Assembly: GCF_022601875.1 (NCBI RefSeq)
Contig: NZ_JAKVIP010000022.1
Location: 1-64,000 of the forward strand
Length of the DNA: 64,000 bases
Reading direction: 5' to 3'
DNA from: Chryseobacterium sp. SSA4.19
GTDB lineage: Bacteria; Bacteroidota; Bacteroidia; Flavobacteriales; Weeksellaceae
The position numbers were made by a program, and so were the translations under genes. The notes beneath the pieces were generated by a model. The model did no database searches, was not told where the DNA came from, and was given only the letters and a program-made list of their open reading frames with translations. Shown piece after piece: positions 33,806-42,724 of the stretch (positions are counted from its first letter, which is position 1; every line of letters starts with the position of its first letter).

Positions 33806-34540
33806 ATGGATGACCGTATCAAGGAACTGCAGATAAAAATAGAAAAACTGGAAAGCGAAATCAATTTTAAGAACGGACTGATCTCGATATTATCTCATGA
33901 CTCAAAAGAACTGTTTGGAAATTTTATCTGGCTTATAGAAGCGCTGGAAGAAAAGACCATCAATGAGAAAGATTTTTTTAAGTTGCTGCCTCAGGTAAAA
34001 AGTGATGCCCGGAAGAATCTGCAAACTGTTCAGGACAGCACCTCCTGGTTAAAAACACAATATGGGGAATTTAAGATTAAACCCGTTAAAATCAGGGTGA
34101 TGGATCTTTTTCATCATTTAGAAGAAAAATATGCTGCTAAATTAAAAGAAAAAAACATTAAATTTTATTTTAAAGGGGATCAGAATGCATTTCTTACAAC
34201 TGATCAATTATTGCTAGAATATGTTTTAGACAAAATTTTTAACAATGCGGTAAAATACTCCTTTTCGGATCAGGATATTTATTTACAGTCAGTTAAAGAA
34301 GGCGATCAGATGATACTTTCTGTAATTGATTTTGGGACAGGAATGAATGAAAAATACTTATCTGCGATCTATACATATGATAATCCTATATTTCAGGGAA
34401 CTGTGGGCGAAAAAGGAGTTGGATTAAGTTTGAAAATTGTAAAAAATTTTATATCCTTGATGTGCGGAAACATAGACATCATTTCGTCTGAAAGTAACGG
34501 AACAACTGTTTCGCTTTTTTTACCTAACTTTAGTGAATGA
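33806..34540 (+). CDS. Soluble sensor histidine kinase without sensor domain
   Basis: A 244-aa histidine kinase. After a short coiled coil (residues 1-25) the H-box LISILSHDSKELFGN carries the phospho-acceptor histidine (SHD). The ATPase domain follows with the N-box KIFNNAVKYSF, G1 box DFGTGM and G2 box GEKGVGLSLKIVKNF. There is no transmembrane, PAS or GAF part, so it must receive its signal through a partner or directly in the cytosol. It overlaps the response regulator gene by four bases (ATGA), making a cognate pair. Confidence 0.87.
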   Translation: MDDRIKELQIKIEKLESEINFKNGLISILSHDSKELFGNFIWLIEALEEKTINEKDFFKLLPQVKSDARKNLQTVQDSTSWLKTQYGEFKIKPVKIRVMDLFHHLEEKYAAKLKEKNIKFYFKGDQNAFLTTDQLLLEYVLDKIFNNAVKYSFSDQDIYLQSVKEGDQMILSVIDFGTGMNEKYLSAIYTYDNPIFQGTVGEKGVGLSLKIVKNFISLMCGNIDIISSESNGTTVSLFLPNFSE

Positions 34541-35190
34541 AGGATTTAAAATTAAATGTTCGTATTGCTGTAGCAGATGATCATGGTATTGTCCGGATGG
34601 GTTTGATACAAACAATCAGAAGGCTCAGGCCCGATGCCATAATTTCAGAAATAGAGGATTATAAATCGCTGTACAAAGTAATTCTGAAAGAAGAATTGGA
34701 TCTGGTCATAATGGACGTTAATATGCCTAATGGTACTGTTCAGGAAGCAATAGATTACATAAAAATTCACCAACCTGAATTAAATATTTTGATATTTTCT
34801 TCACAGGATGAAGAGTTGTATGCGGCGCGTTACCTAAAAATGGGAGCTGGCGGCTATCTAAGCAAGCAAAGCTCCGCTGAAGCAATTGAGGCTGCCTTAA
34901 CGTCGATGCTCAGCAAAGGCCGGTATGTCAGTGATAATTTAAAAGAAACGATCTTTTTAGAATCATTAACGGGTGCGACAAAAAGTTCTCCTTTTGAATC
35001 ACTGTCAGACCGTGAATTGCAAATTGCCAATAAGCTTGCAGAAGGCCTTCCCCTCAAAGAAATTTCTAATCAACTGAATCTGCATTCATCAACGATCAGC
35101 ACTTATAAGAACAGGCTGTTTGACAAGCTGAAAATACGATCCATACCTGAATTGGTCGAGATTCTTAGGCTGTATAATCAGTCCTGGTAA
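34537..35190 (+). CDS. NarL/LuxR-family response regulator
   Basis: A 217-aa DNA-binding regulator. The receiver domain (residues 7-125) has the acidic pair in IAVADDHGIV, the phosphorylated aspartate in LVIMDVNMPNG, and the switch residues IFSSQDE and KMGAGGYLSKQ. The C-terminal LuxR helix-turn-helix (about 150-212) reads LSDRELQIANKLAEGLPLKE then ISNQLNLHSSTISTYKNRLF. It is translationally coupled to the kinase upstream. Target genes are not known; the remnants and lipoprotein downstream are possible. Confidence 0.93.
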   Translation: MKDLKLNVRIAVADDHGIVRMGLIQTIRRLRPDAIISEIEDYKSLYKVILKEELDLVIMDVNMPNGTVQEAIDYIKIHQPELNILIFSSQDEELYAARYLKMGAGGYLSKQSSAEAIEAALTSMLSKGRYVSDNLKETIFLESLTGATKSSPFESLSDRELQIANKLAEGLPLKEISNQLNLHSSTISTYKNRLFDKLKIRSIPELVEILRLYNQSW

Positions 35191-35205
35191 GTAACCCAAG
35201 TTTAA

Positions 35206-35328
35206 GGGTCAAAACAATCTTTACATATTGCCTATTCTATTTCAGCAGGAAAAAAATCAAAGGTAGTTCTTGGAAGGCCTAAGGGAAATTATGCACAAAC
35301 AGTAACTTATACTGCAACTACATTATAG
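35206..35328 (+). pseudogene. 3' remnant of a secreted repeat-type protein gene
   Basis: A frame open for 40 codons without start ends GRPKGNYAQTVTYTATTL and TAG at 35326-35328. The ending resembles the last strand of exported fimbrial or coat-U-like proteins (GxYxxTVTxTxT). A related ending, broken by two single-base deletions, occurs at 35640-35709. It directly follows the response regulator stop and precedes a terminator. Family is a guess. Confidence 0.35.
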
Positions 35329-35353
35329 TAAGAAATATCAATTTTATATAAGT

Positions 35354-35384
35354 CCTCAATACTTAAAGGTGTTGAGGGCTTTTC
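35354..35384 (+). terminator. Terminator after the kinase-regulator pair
   Basis: CCTCAATAC (35354-35362) pairs with GTGTTGAGG (35369-35377), one G-U pair, loop TTAAAG, followed by GCTTTT. Confidence 0.8.
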
Positions 35385-35468
35385 TATTTAAACCAAATGA
35401 AAAAGCCTGTAGTTATTTTACTACATGAACTTCCATTTTCCACTACAAAGAAATTTTTATTGCCGCCG

Positions 35469-35476
35469 TAGATTTG
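35469..35476 (+). promoter_or_regulatory. Promoter -7 box before a small open frame
   Basis: TAGATTTG fits TAnnTTTG. It precedes the small frame at 35523 by 46 bases, with AAAGGAGGGCG in the leader, an unusually Shine-Dalgarno-like stretch for this genome. Confidence 0.45.
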
Positions 35477-35522
35477 TATTGTTCAAAGGAGGGCGATTAA
35501 AAAAGAATAAAAATTAAATAAT

Positions 35523-35699
35523 ATGATCATGACAAAACAAATCGCAATCGCAGTTTTAACTGCAACGGATCAAACTTTAGTATCAGATGCTCTACCAGAA
35601 AGTGCATTTACACTGAATCTGGATTACACTATTACAGTGGTGACATCAACATCTTCCGGTATTTTAGATAGACCGGCTGGACTTATATGCAAACCGTAA
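35523..35699 (+). pseudogene. Small frame, probably a decayed secreted protein
   Basis: Fifty-eight codons: MIMTKQIAIAVLTATDQTLV, then SDALPESAFTLNLDYTITVV and TSTSSGILDRPAG before LICKP. The start looks like the front half of a signal peptide and the rest like the final strands of an exported beta protein. Restoring one base near 35686 and one near 35699 would extend it as GTYMQTVTLTATSL, matching the ending at 35328. So it is likely an internally deleted, frameshifted copy of the same gene type. A real short peptide cannot be excluded, since a promoter box precedes it. Confidence 0.4.
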
Positions 35700-35777
35700 C
35701 TTAACTGCGACCTCATTATAACAAAATACAAATTGTTGTTTTCTTGAAAACTATTTATTTTTAAATTGAATATATTT

Positions 35778-35969
35778 ATGGAAAAAAATGAAATTATGGT
35801 AACGGAATGCTTCAAATGCGGAGCACGTTATCAGAACTATTTTAGAACATCACCCTGCTGTAGCTCAATTATTTTGAAAGTAGATGAAAATGGGAACCGT
35901 ACAAGTATAACTTTTCTCAGCGCACTATCATTACCAGGCTTAGAATTTATTAAATTAGATAAAGAATAA
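35778..35969 (+). CDS. Small zinc-ribbon-like protein
   Basis: A 63-aa protein beginning MEKNEIMVTECFKCGARYQN. Cysteines are arranged CxxC (CFKCG) and, about 11 residues later, CC (SPCCSS), a plausible four-cysteine metal site. No signal peptide. The frame can start earlier at a TTG, but the ATG at 35778 is natural. It precedes the propeller lipoprotein by 15 bases and is probably cotranscribed. No family recognised. Confidence 0.55.
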   Translation: MEKNEIMVTECFKCGARYQNYFRTSPCCSSIILKVDENGNRTSITFLSALSLPGLEFIKLDKE

Positions 35970-35984
35970 TATTAAAACATCTCT

Positions 35985-37655
35985 ATGAGAAAAATTTTAC
36001 CGTACCTCGCGGCACTTTCATTTTTAGCTGTAGTATCCTGTACAAATGATGACATGGATTCTCAAAACAATCAGGAAAACGGACCTATTTTAAATTCTGA
36101 TGCTAAAACGTTAAGCAAAAGAATTGATTTTGCCCATTCGGGAGTTTTGGATTTGAAGCCGGGTTTTGCCGGGAAAACGACAACAGCAGGTAACTTTCCG
36201 TTGGTATTGGTAGCAGAGGTAGCACCACCGGTTTATAACGGGAAAACGCTTCGCGCCACGCACGTTGCTATAGAAGGAAACTATGCCTACGTATCTTATA
36301 ATACTGAAGGAGAAACCTATTTAGGAGCCATTGAAGTATTGAATATCACCAACCCCAATGCTCCGCAGCTGGTGATGCAGGCTATTCTTCCCGATACCGA
36401 TGTGAGTTCGGTACGATACGACAACGGTAAATTATACATTGCCGGTGCAAAAGATATCTATGCTTCAGGTGCTCAGACACCGGCTTTCGTAGGAAGCATG
36501 ACGCTTAATGGCGGTATGCTGACCAATGCTCTTCAGCAAACGGTTCTGACCGGGAAAGTGGGAACGGATGTGACATCAGGCAGCTCAAAATATTATGCGG
36601 TGTCAGGAGCAACGGGTGTTTTAGCCCAGCTCAGCAAAACGAGCCAGCAGGTAGAAGTGTCTATTCCTTTGAGCGATCTCAGAGCTTTGGGATATAACAA
36701 TAATAAAGTAGTAGTTCTCAGCGGAACGGATGGAGTAAAAATTTATGATGCCAACGGATTAAACCTTCTTACCTCTTTTGCCACTTCATCTGATGTGGCA
36801 GAAGCTAAGAGAACAATTGATTTCATCGACGGAAAATTATTGGTTTCCGAAGGATACAACGGAGTAGGTGTGTATAATCTGTCAACAGGTGCCAAGCTTC
36901 AGAAGCTGTCTGTGCCTACAGATCTTCCGAACGTAAACCCTGCCGATATTGTAAGCAACGCGGTATCGGTGAATTCCGGGCGTGTATTCGTAGCCAACGG
37001 CGGTGCGGGGATTTATGTGTACGCTCCACAAAATAACGACCTGACCCTGATGGGATCTATCGATCTTACCGGATCTTCCAACTTCGTCATGAGTAGAGGC
37101 GAGTATATTTTTGTTGCCACAGGAGCGGGTGGACTTAAGATCATCAAAACGGTAGCGCCTGCAAGCGGTGCGGTAAACTGTTCCGGTTACGCAGCGTACA
37201 ACGGGAGCGAATGGTTGAATGTGAATTCCGGACAGACTCTGGAATATTCAGGAACAAAAAGCCTTCAGGGAATCAATGTGAATCAGGTGCTGACATGGTG
37301 TGGTGCTCTGACCGCTTCACAAGGTGTTAACATCAACAGCAATGCGACTTTTAATATGTACGGACAGCTGTACCAGGGGACGCAGAGCAATCCCTGGAAC
37401 TCGCTTAACATCAACAGCGGTGCCCTTCTTAATCTGAGAGGAAACCTGACGACCTACGGACACATGATCCTAAACAGCAATGCCAACTGGAAAATTGAAG
37501 GGAATGTAACGATTTTTGGAAACCTGACCATCAACCAGGGATCTAAGATTGAGTTTATCGGAAGCAATTCCTCCATTACGATTCACGGAACGGTTACCAA
37601 AAACGGGACGTCAACCATTACGGGAACTTATACGGATGTGAATAACAAACTGTAA
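35985..37655 (+). CDS. LVIVD-repeat propeller lipoprotein with beta-helix tail
   Basis: A 556-aa exported lipoprotein (signal MRKILPYLAALSFLAVVSC, Cys19). Residues 60-390 are a beta-propeller of LVIVD type (GAIEVLNITNPNAPQLVMQA, VKIYDANGLNLLTSF, GVGVYNLSTGAKLQKLSV, YIFVATGAGGLKIIKTV). Residues 400-556 form short regular repeats (QGVNINSNATFNMYGQLYQG, LNINSGALLNLRGNLTTYG, HMILNSNANWKIEGNVTIFG, NLTINQGSKIEFIG) that fit a right-handed beta-helix. Function unknown; surface display is likely. Ends with a strong terminator. Confidence 0.8.
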   Translation: MRKILPYLAALSFLAVVSCTNDDMDSQNNQENGPILNSDAKTLSKRIDFAHSGVLDLKPGFAGKTTTAGNFPLVLVAEVAPPVYNGKTLRATHVAIEGNYAYVSYNTEGETYLGAIEVLNITNPNAPQLVMQAILPDTDVSSVRYDNGKLYIAGAKDIYASGAQTPAFVGSMTLNGGMLTNALQQTVLTGKVGTDVTSGSSKYYAVSGATGVLAQLSKTSQQVEVSIPLSDLRALGYNNNKVVVLSGTDGVKIYDANGLNLLTSFATSSDVAEAKRTIDFIDGKLLVSEGYNGVGVYNLSTGAKLQKLSVPTDLPNVNPADIVSNAVSVNSGRVFVANGGAGIYVYAPQNNDLTLMGSIDLTGSSNFVMSRGEYIFVATGAGGLKIIKTVAPASGAVNCSGYAAYNGSEWLNVNSGQTLEYSGTKSLQGINVNQVLTWCGALTASQGVNINSNATFNMYGQLYQGTQSNPWNSLNINSGALLNLRGNLTTYGHMILNSNANWKIEGNVTIFGNLTINQGSKIEFIGSNSSITIHGTVTKNGTSTITGTYTDVNNKL

Positions 37656-37679
37656 TAACAGCAAACCAAAGCATATTTA

Positions 37680-37710
37680 AAAAGGAGATCATCATGATCT
37701 CCTTTTTTTA
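37680..37710 (+). terminator. Terminator of the propeller lipoprotein gene
   Basis: GGAGATCAT (37684-37692) pairs with ATGATCTCC (37694-37702), followed by seven T. Confidence 0.88.
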
Positions 37711-37842
37711 TGTTCGATGATAAAGTAAAACGTATCCTTATCAAAGTTTTAAAGATTACGTTAGGTCCTATTATTTCTTTAATAAGAATAAGTTACAAAA
37801 AATATAAAGGTTGCAACTGGTCAGATTAAAAAAAAATTAAAT

Positions 37843-37859
37843 AATCTCAAAAAACGATT
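37843..37859. repeat. 17-bp direct repeat, left copy
   Basis: The sequence aatctcaaaaaacgatt occurs here and again, identically, at 38754-38770. The two copies bracket the CPBP protease gene. Confidence 0.75.
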
Positions 37860-37962
37860 AAAAAATAATTGCAAATTTATACTGCATGTACTAAAGGTAA
37901 AAAGGTAATATTATTCAAACGAATGTGTGTTGAAAAAACTGATGAAGAAGTCTGTATTTATT

Positions 37963-38658
37963 TTAAAGCCATAAGATTAATGGCCACAAATTATTGACAG
38001 TATGTAAAATGAAGCTCCAAAGTAGTCCATTTTTTACAGCTACATACGAAAAAAGTAATCCATTAAGTGTGAAGGGAAGCAAGCAAATAATAATTGTTAA
38101 AAAACTACTATGGCTAAAATCGAAATTATAGTAATGCCATAATCCAAAAGCTATGGCACTAGCCAATATAAAATAGGTGCGATAAATACGTTTACTTAGA
38201 TTATATATAATTCTTGCAATGATTTTTTTGGAAATCAACAAGTTTAGAAAAGATATTGCGAGAACTCCAGCAGTTGGCAGGCTCAATTTGTAGAAATTTA
38301 GATCGGCAATCCGGCAGATAATCAAGTATGTAAGCGAAACCAATGCTACTTTGAATAACAAAGGATTATTTTGTAATGGTCCTCGGAAAGCTGTTTCTTC
38401 TAATAGAGGAGCTAATAAAGCGATTTCCAGAACTATTTCAAACGTGGACATTGATTTCATATATGATGGGATCATTCCTTGGGATTTAATCGGATCTATA
38501 ATTTCCCAATGAACAAAAAGCAATTGCAGTAATGATGAAAATAAAATGATAATGAACATCATGGGAATCATTATAACCGTAAATTTTATTTTTGATTGAA
38601 CACTTACCAATTCGTTGATTAAAAGATCACCACTCAAAAAACGGAAAAAATTTTTCAT
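37963..38658 (-). CDS. CPBP-family intramembrane metalloprotease
   Basis: A 231-aa membrane protein with about seven hydrophobic segments. The CPBP (Abi/CAAX protease) motifs are LLEETAFRGPL (EExxFR form) and FGLWHYYN (histidine motif), and the C-terminal LWSFILHTVNN supplies the last histidine. Family members process prenylated or bacteriocin-related peptides, or give self-immunity; role here unknown. The frame runs 31 codons further upstream, but MKNFFRFLSGDLL at 38658 is the likely start. The DNA is more AT-rich than its neighbours and lies between two 17-bp direct repeats, hinting at acquisition. Confidence 0.8.
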   Translation of the reverse strand: MKNFFRFLSGDLLINELVSVQSKIKFTVIMIPMMFIIILFSSLLQLLFVHWEIIDPIKSQGMIPSYMKSMSTFEIVLEIALLAPLLEETAFRGPLQNNPLLFKVALVSLTYLIICRIADLNFYKLSLPTAGVLAISFLNLLISKKIIARIIYNLSKRIYRTYFILASAIAFGLWHYYNFDFSHSSFLTIIICLLPFTLNGLLFSYVAVKNGLLWSFILHTVNNLWPLILWL

Positions 38659-38753
38659 ATGTTTATTTCTTTTAAATGTAAGAATATTTCTTAGGCTAAA
38701 TATATTGGTTAACATTAAAAAAAAGTAGTTAACATCTGGAGTTGAAATCAATC

Positions 38754-38770
38754 AATCTCAAAAAACGATT
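38754..38770. repeat. 17-bp direct repeat, right copy
   Basis: Identical to 37843-37859 (aatctcaaaaaacgatt), 911 bases away, on the other side of the CPBP gene. Confidence 0.75.
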
Positions 38771-38824
38771 CATTTTTAAGATAATAATACAGAATGAATT
38801 CATCTGAAACTGATGAGTTGATTT

Positions 38825-41125
38825 TTATGCCAGTGAAACCCTTAATGCCAGAAGCCCTGTAATTCCCTGCAGATCCTCGACCTTTAAAAATTCTATATCA
38901 TTTTTAAGAATATTCCTTTTCTGTAATTTACTGATGTATTCCAGATATTCCCTTTGGTTTTCCATCCCGAAATAGACAACGGTTATTTTTCCCGGGCAGG
39001 TAATTCTTTCTTCTGAGCCTTTTACATGCGCTTTATCAAGCCGCTTTTTAATAATTTCATAATAGGAATTAAAAGCACCGTCCACATCAAAGCGTTTTTC
39101 ATCCATCCGGAAACGGATGTCGATCTTTTCATTGTACACAAAAATTAAAGAAGCAATATCCAGAGGAATCGACAGGTCTTTCTTAAAGTTCTGGAATTCA
39201 TGTTCTATGTTGCAAATCGTCTTCAGCTGCCAGTATCTTAGTTTCTGGACGACCTTTGAGGTATATGGCAAATCCGGGGCAATATTCTGGCCCGTATACA
39301 AATTATGTTCTACGCCATCGGATTTAAACCTTTCATAATAATGCGGGAAAATCAGCTGTGCTTCAACCTGGTCTTCATCCAGCAAATCAGCCACTTTTCT
39401 GTTGACCAGTGTGATGGAATCATCCAGGCTTTTCCGGTTGAAATAAAACAAATCGTTCTGAGGATAGACCTGGGCAAAATAATCCTTGATTTTTGCTTTG
39501 ACCTCACTGGATGTTCTGATCTCTAATTTTGCCTGCAGAAAAGGATGGATTTCGTCTCTCAGCAATCTCTGGAAACGCTGTTCGCTGTCTGCCTTTATTT
39601 CATTATTCAGTTCGTTTTCGAAAACTTCAAGCGCTAATATATATTGTTCTGCATCCGATGTGATTAAGGAAAAAATTTTGTGCAGGCTGTCAATCTGCTG
39701 ATTCAGGTCTTCCAGCATCAGATAGAAACGCTTTTCCGAAGAAGCACGGATATCGGAGAAACCGAAAAGCGGGGTAAGATTTTTGAAAGAAATCTGTTTC
39801 AGGGTATATATTTTTTTCCCGAGAGAAGCATTAAAATATTTTTCCGCCTCATTACGGAACTTCCACATGACACTGTCATGAATGGTAGTATATTCTCTCT
39901 GGATAATGGCCTCGATCTGATAGTTTTTCTCGAAACTGAACCGGTTCAGGGAAAACAGGATCATATCCGTGAAAAACTCCATTTTTTTGAGCTTTAATCC
40001 GTTGAAACTGTTTTTAACGGGTGATGTGAATTCCATAATGGCCAGCAGTTCATTGTCTTTCATGATCGGGATGACCATAAAGCTTTTAATATGGTTATTC
40101 TTTAAAATCTTAAATGATGGGAGGGATTGTATTTCTTGATCCAGATTCTCCACATTGGAGATAACAAAAGGCTTAGAATTATAATTGATGTTGCTGAAGG
40201 TGCTCTTTCTGGTTTCTTCGTCAAAAGCATTGATCCAGAAATCCAGAATATGATGGGTAAAAAGGTTTTCATAAATCGGCAGTTTTTCAAGACGCTGATC
40301 TTTTGTATTGAAAAGCATTAAGCCGAAATTAAGCTCAGGAACATCAAAATACGATTTGAAGATTTCGATCAGGTTTTCATCAGGCGAAAGGTTACCCGGA
40401 TCGATGCTGATCATGCTGGATTTCAGATCTGATAGCGCAACTTCCGAGGTGCAGTCAACCAGGGAAATTATGGTAAAACCTTTCAAAATCCAGGATTCGT
40501 AAGGGAAATGTTTTTTCCAGAGCTTAATATCATCCAGGTTTTCAAGCAGGATATCCAACACGTCATCTGAAGGTATCTTTGTGCCTTCCGTAGGGTACAC
40601 CTCGGTGAAATCGGCATTTACCGTGATTTTGTAATGTTTCATAATGCCCTGCCGGTTCGGGATGTCATAATAAAAAGGCAGTGTACTTCTGATATCCCTT
40701 TTGAAATAGCTCTGTACGATCAGGCAGCAGCAAAATACATAAAATTCGTCATCATCGATGTTCCTTAGTTCCATTTCAAAATCTTTTCCGGCATCTTTAA
40801 GGATACTTTTAAACCGCTCGGTATAGTTGAATGTTATATCAGAAAGCGGAATGCTGGCCGCTTTTATTTCATTATTGGTAAGCCCGGTAGGGAAGAGGTC
40901 TGCCAATACCAGCCCGATGAGGTCTTCATGCTTTTCCAGCAGCGAAGTGTCCTGAAATCCGTCCCTCAGCTCGCGGAAGTTCTTTGTTCTCTCAATCAAC
41001 GATTTTGCATAGCTGGCACGATATTCCAGACGGTCATTGTACCGGATGTGTTCCAATACATCAAGATATTTTTTAAATGAAATGTAAACCTGAAATGGAG
41101 CGTCTTTTTTATAAAGATTTGCCAA
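38825..41125 (-). CDS. Large GAF-domain protein
   Basis: A 766-aa cytosolic protein. A GAF-like domain is visible around residues 280-400 (KSFMVIPIMKDNELLAIMEF and the preceding FVISNVENLDQEIQSLP). The flanks are helical with no membrane segments, no kinase and no cyclase motifs. It looks like a Bacteroidota family annotated only as GAF domain-containing; function unknown. The start codon is a TTG (41123-41125, MANLYKKDAPFQVYISF); no ATG is near. It lies downstream of the nuo terminator and is transcribed separately. Confidence 0.75.
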   Translation of the reverse strand: MANLYKKDAPFQVYISFKKYLDVLEHIRYNDRLEYRASYAKSLIERTKNFRELRDGFQDTSLLEKHEDLIGLVLADLFPTGLTNNEIKAASIPLSDITFNYTERFKSILKDAGKDFEMELRNIDDDEFYVFCCCLIVQSYFKRDIRSTLPFYYDIPNRQGIMKHYKITVNADFTEVYPTEGTKIPSDDVLDILLENLDDIKLWKKHFPYESWILKGFTIISLVDCTSEVALSDLKSSMISIDPGNLSPDENLIEIFKSYFDVPELNFGLMLFNTKDQRLEKLPIYENLFTHHILDFWINAFDEETRKSTFSNINYNSKPFVISNVENLDQEIQSLPSFKILKNNHIKSFMVIPIMKDNELLAIMEFTSPVKNSFNGLKLKKMEFFTDMILFSLNRFSFEKNYQIEAIIQREYTTIHDSVMWKFRNEAEKYFNASLGKKIYTLKQISFKNLTPLFGFSDIRASSEKRFYLMLEDLNQQIDSLHKIFSLITSDAEQYILALEVFENELNNEIKADSEQRFQRLLRDEIHPFLQAKLEIRTSSEVKAKIKDYFAQVYPQNDLFYFNRKSLDDSITLVNRKVADLLDEDQVEAQLIFPHYYERFKSDGVEHNLYTGQNIAPDLPYTSKVVQKLRYWQLKTICNIEHEFQNFKKDLSIPLDIASLIFVYNEKIDIRFRMDEKRFDVDGAFNSYYEIIKKRLDKAHVKGSEERITCPGKITVVYFGMENQREYLEYISKLQKRNILKNDIEFLKVEDLQGITGLLALRVSLA

Positions 41126-41149
41126 AGCTGAAATTTAAAGTAAAGTTAT

Positions 41150-41180
41150 AAAAAAACCACAACTCTTATGTTGTGGTTTA
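41150..41180 (-). terminator. Terminator of the nuo operon
   Basis: AAACCACAAC (41154-41163) pairs with GTTGTGGTTT (41170-41179), loop of 6 bases, followed on the minus strand by a run of T. It lies 20 bases after nuoN and 25 bases before the GAF gene start. Confidence 0.9.
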
Positions 41181-41199
41181 TATGATTTGTGATGACTTT

Positions 41200-42579
41200 T
41201 TACAGTCCGAACTGTCTTGCAAATAAATCCGGGAAAACGCCCAATGCAATGATAGATGCAATAATGCACACCGCAACAATATTATAGGTAAGCGTTACTT
41301 TCTCCGAAGACTTGAATGTACTTTCTTTAAAGAAGAACATCGCAATGATTAACCTAAGGTAATATGCAATGGAAACTGCAGAACCTAATACGGCGATCAG
41401 AACAAGAAAGGCAGCGCCGTTCATAGCCTGGGAAAATAAAGCAAATTTACCCATGAAGCCTGCCGTTAGCGGAATCCCCGCCATTGAAAGCATCGATACT
41501 GCAGCTACTACAGCCAGCAATGGTTCTGATTTGGCCAATCCTTTGAATGCGCCGAAAGAAGTTTCCCTTTTCAGTTTCTCTACATAAATTAGGCACATGA
41601 AAACTCCTACAGTAGATAATGCATAGGCAAATAAATAGAATGCTAAATTATAAGGAGAAAGACTGGTAATTCCGAAGAATACCAAACCGATATATCCTGC
41701 GTGAGATACGGAAGAGTAGGCCAGCATTCTCTTGGCGTTCGTCTGCGCAAGTCCCATAACGTTGGCCAATAATAAAGTAATAATTAAAAACACGCCGAAA
41801 ACATTGATCCATTCATTGGTAACGCCTGCAAATCCGATCGTCATTAATCTGAACAATGCAAAGAATCCTGAAATTTTAACCACGCTCGCCATAAAAGCCG
41901 TAATCAGTGATGGTGCTCCGTAATATACATCCGGGCTCCACATATGAAATGGTGCCAAAGCCACTTTAAAGGCCAGTGCACACAGGATGAGCAGTACGCC
42001 TAAGATAAACATGACATCTTTAGGATTGGACATCCCGAAATCATGGATCTTATATAAATCAAAACTTCCGGTGCTTCCGTAAATAAATGCAATCCCGAAC
42101 AAAAGGAAACCTGTTGCAAATGCACCCATTAAGAAATATTTAATAGAGGCTTCGTTGGATCTTAAATCGGTCTTGTTCGCTCCTGCCATCACATATAATG
42201 GAATAGAAAGAATTTCGATGCCGAGGAATAAAGTCACCATATTCTGGAATCCGAAAAGGATAATCCCGCCACAAAGCGCAAAAAGCATTAAGGCATATAA
42301 TTCTGACTGATGGCTTCTGTGGTTACTGAATGCAAAACCTCCCAAAAAGAACAGCAGTAGCGTGATCACCAGTGATATTTTAGTAAACAATGCGGTATTT
42401 GCCGTATAGTCATACATATGCCTGTACTGTTCAAAGAACGAATTTTCCGGCATGAAACTTACAAATAATGCGATGATTAATCCCAAAATTCCAATGTACC
42501 TTGCGAATTTTCCCTGTTCAAAAACTCCTGAAAATAACGCAACGACTGCCGTTAGGAAAACAATAATTAAAACACTCAT
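41200..42579 (-). CDS. nuoN: NADH-quinone oxidoreductase subunit N
   Basis: A 459-aa antiporter-like membrane subunit of complex I with about 13-14 helices. The proton-translocation core shows in SIKYFLMGAFATGFLLFG, ALAFKVALAPFHMWSPDVYY (key lysine and the APFHMW motif) and AKRMLAYSSVSHAGYIG. Last gene of the operon. The 145-base gap to nuoM carries AT-rich word repeats. Confidence 0.96.
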   Translation of the reverse strand: MSVLIIVFLTAVVALFSGVFEQGKFARYIGILGLIIALFVSFMPENSFFEQYRHMYDYTANTALFTKISLVITLLLFFLGGFAFSNHRSHQSELYALMLFALCGGIILFGFQNMVTLFLGIEILSIPLYVMAGANKTDLRSNEASIKYFLMGAFATGFLLFGIAFIYGSTGSFDLYKIHDFGMSNPKDVMFILGVLLILCALAFKVALAPFHMWSPDVYYGAPSLITAFMASVVKISGFFALFRLMTIGFAGVTNEWINVFGVFLIITLLLANVMGLAQTNAKRMLAYSSVSHAGYIGLVFFGITSLSPYNLAFYLFAYALSTVGVFMCLIYVEKLKRETSFGAFKGLAKSEPLLAVVAAVSMLSMAGIPLTAGFMGKFALFSQAMNGAAFLVLIAVLGSAVSIAYYLRLIIAMFFFKESTFKSSEKVTLTYNIVAVCIIASIIALGVFPDLFARQFGL

Positions 42580-42724
42580 AATTTATATTTGAGATTTGAG
42601 ATGAAAATTTTTAAATAAAATGATTAGGATTTAAAGTTTCTGGATTACCGTTTACAAACCTTAATTTTCTATTTTCTAATTTTTCTGATCTCTTAATTCT
42701 TAATCTTTTATCTTAAACTTACTC
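42580..42724 (-). repeat. Word-repeat spacer between nuoM and nuoN
   Basis: The left end has TTTGAGATTTGAGATGAAAA; the right end has TTTTCTATTTTCTAATTTTTC and CTTAATTCTTAATCTTTTAT. Purine-rich words on one side and pyrimidine-rich words on the other can pair partly. No gene. Confidence 0.5.
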
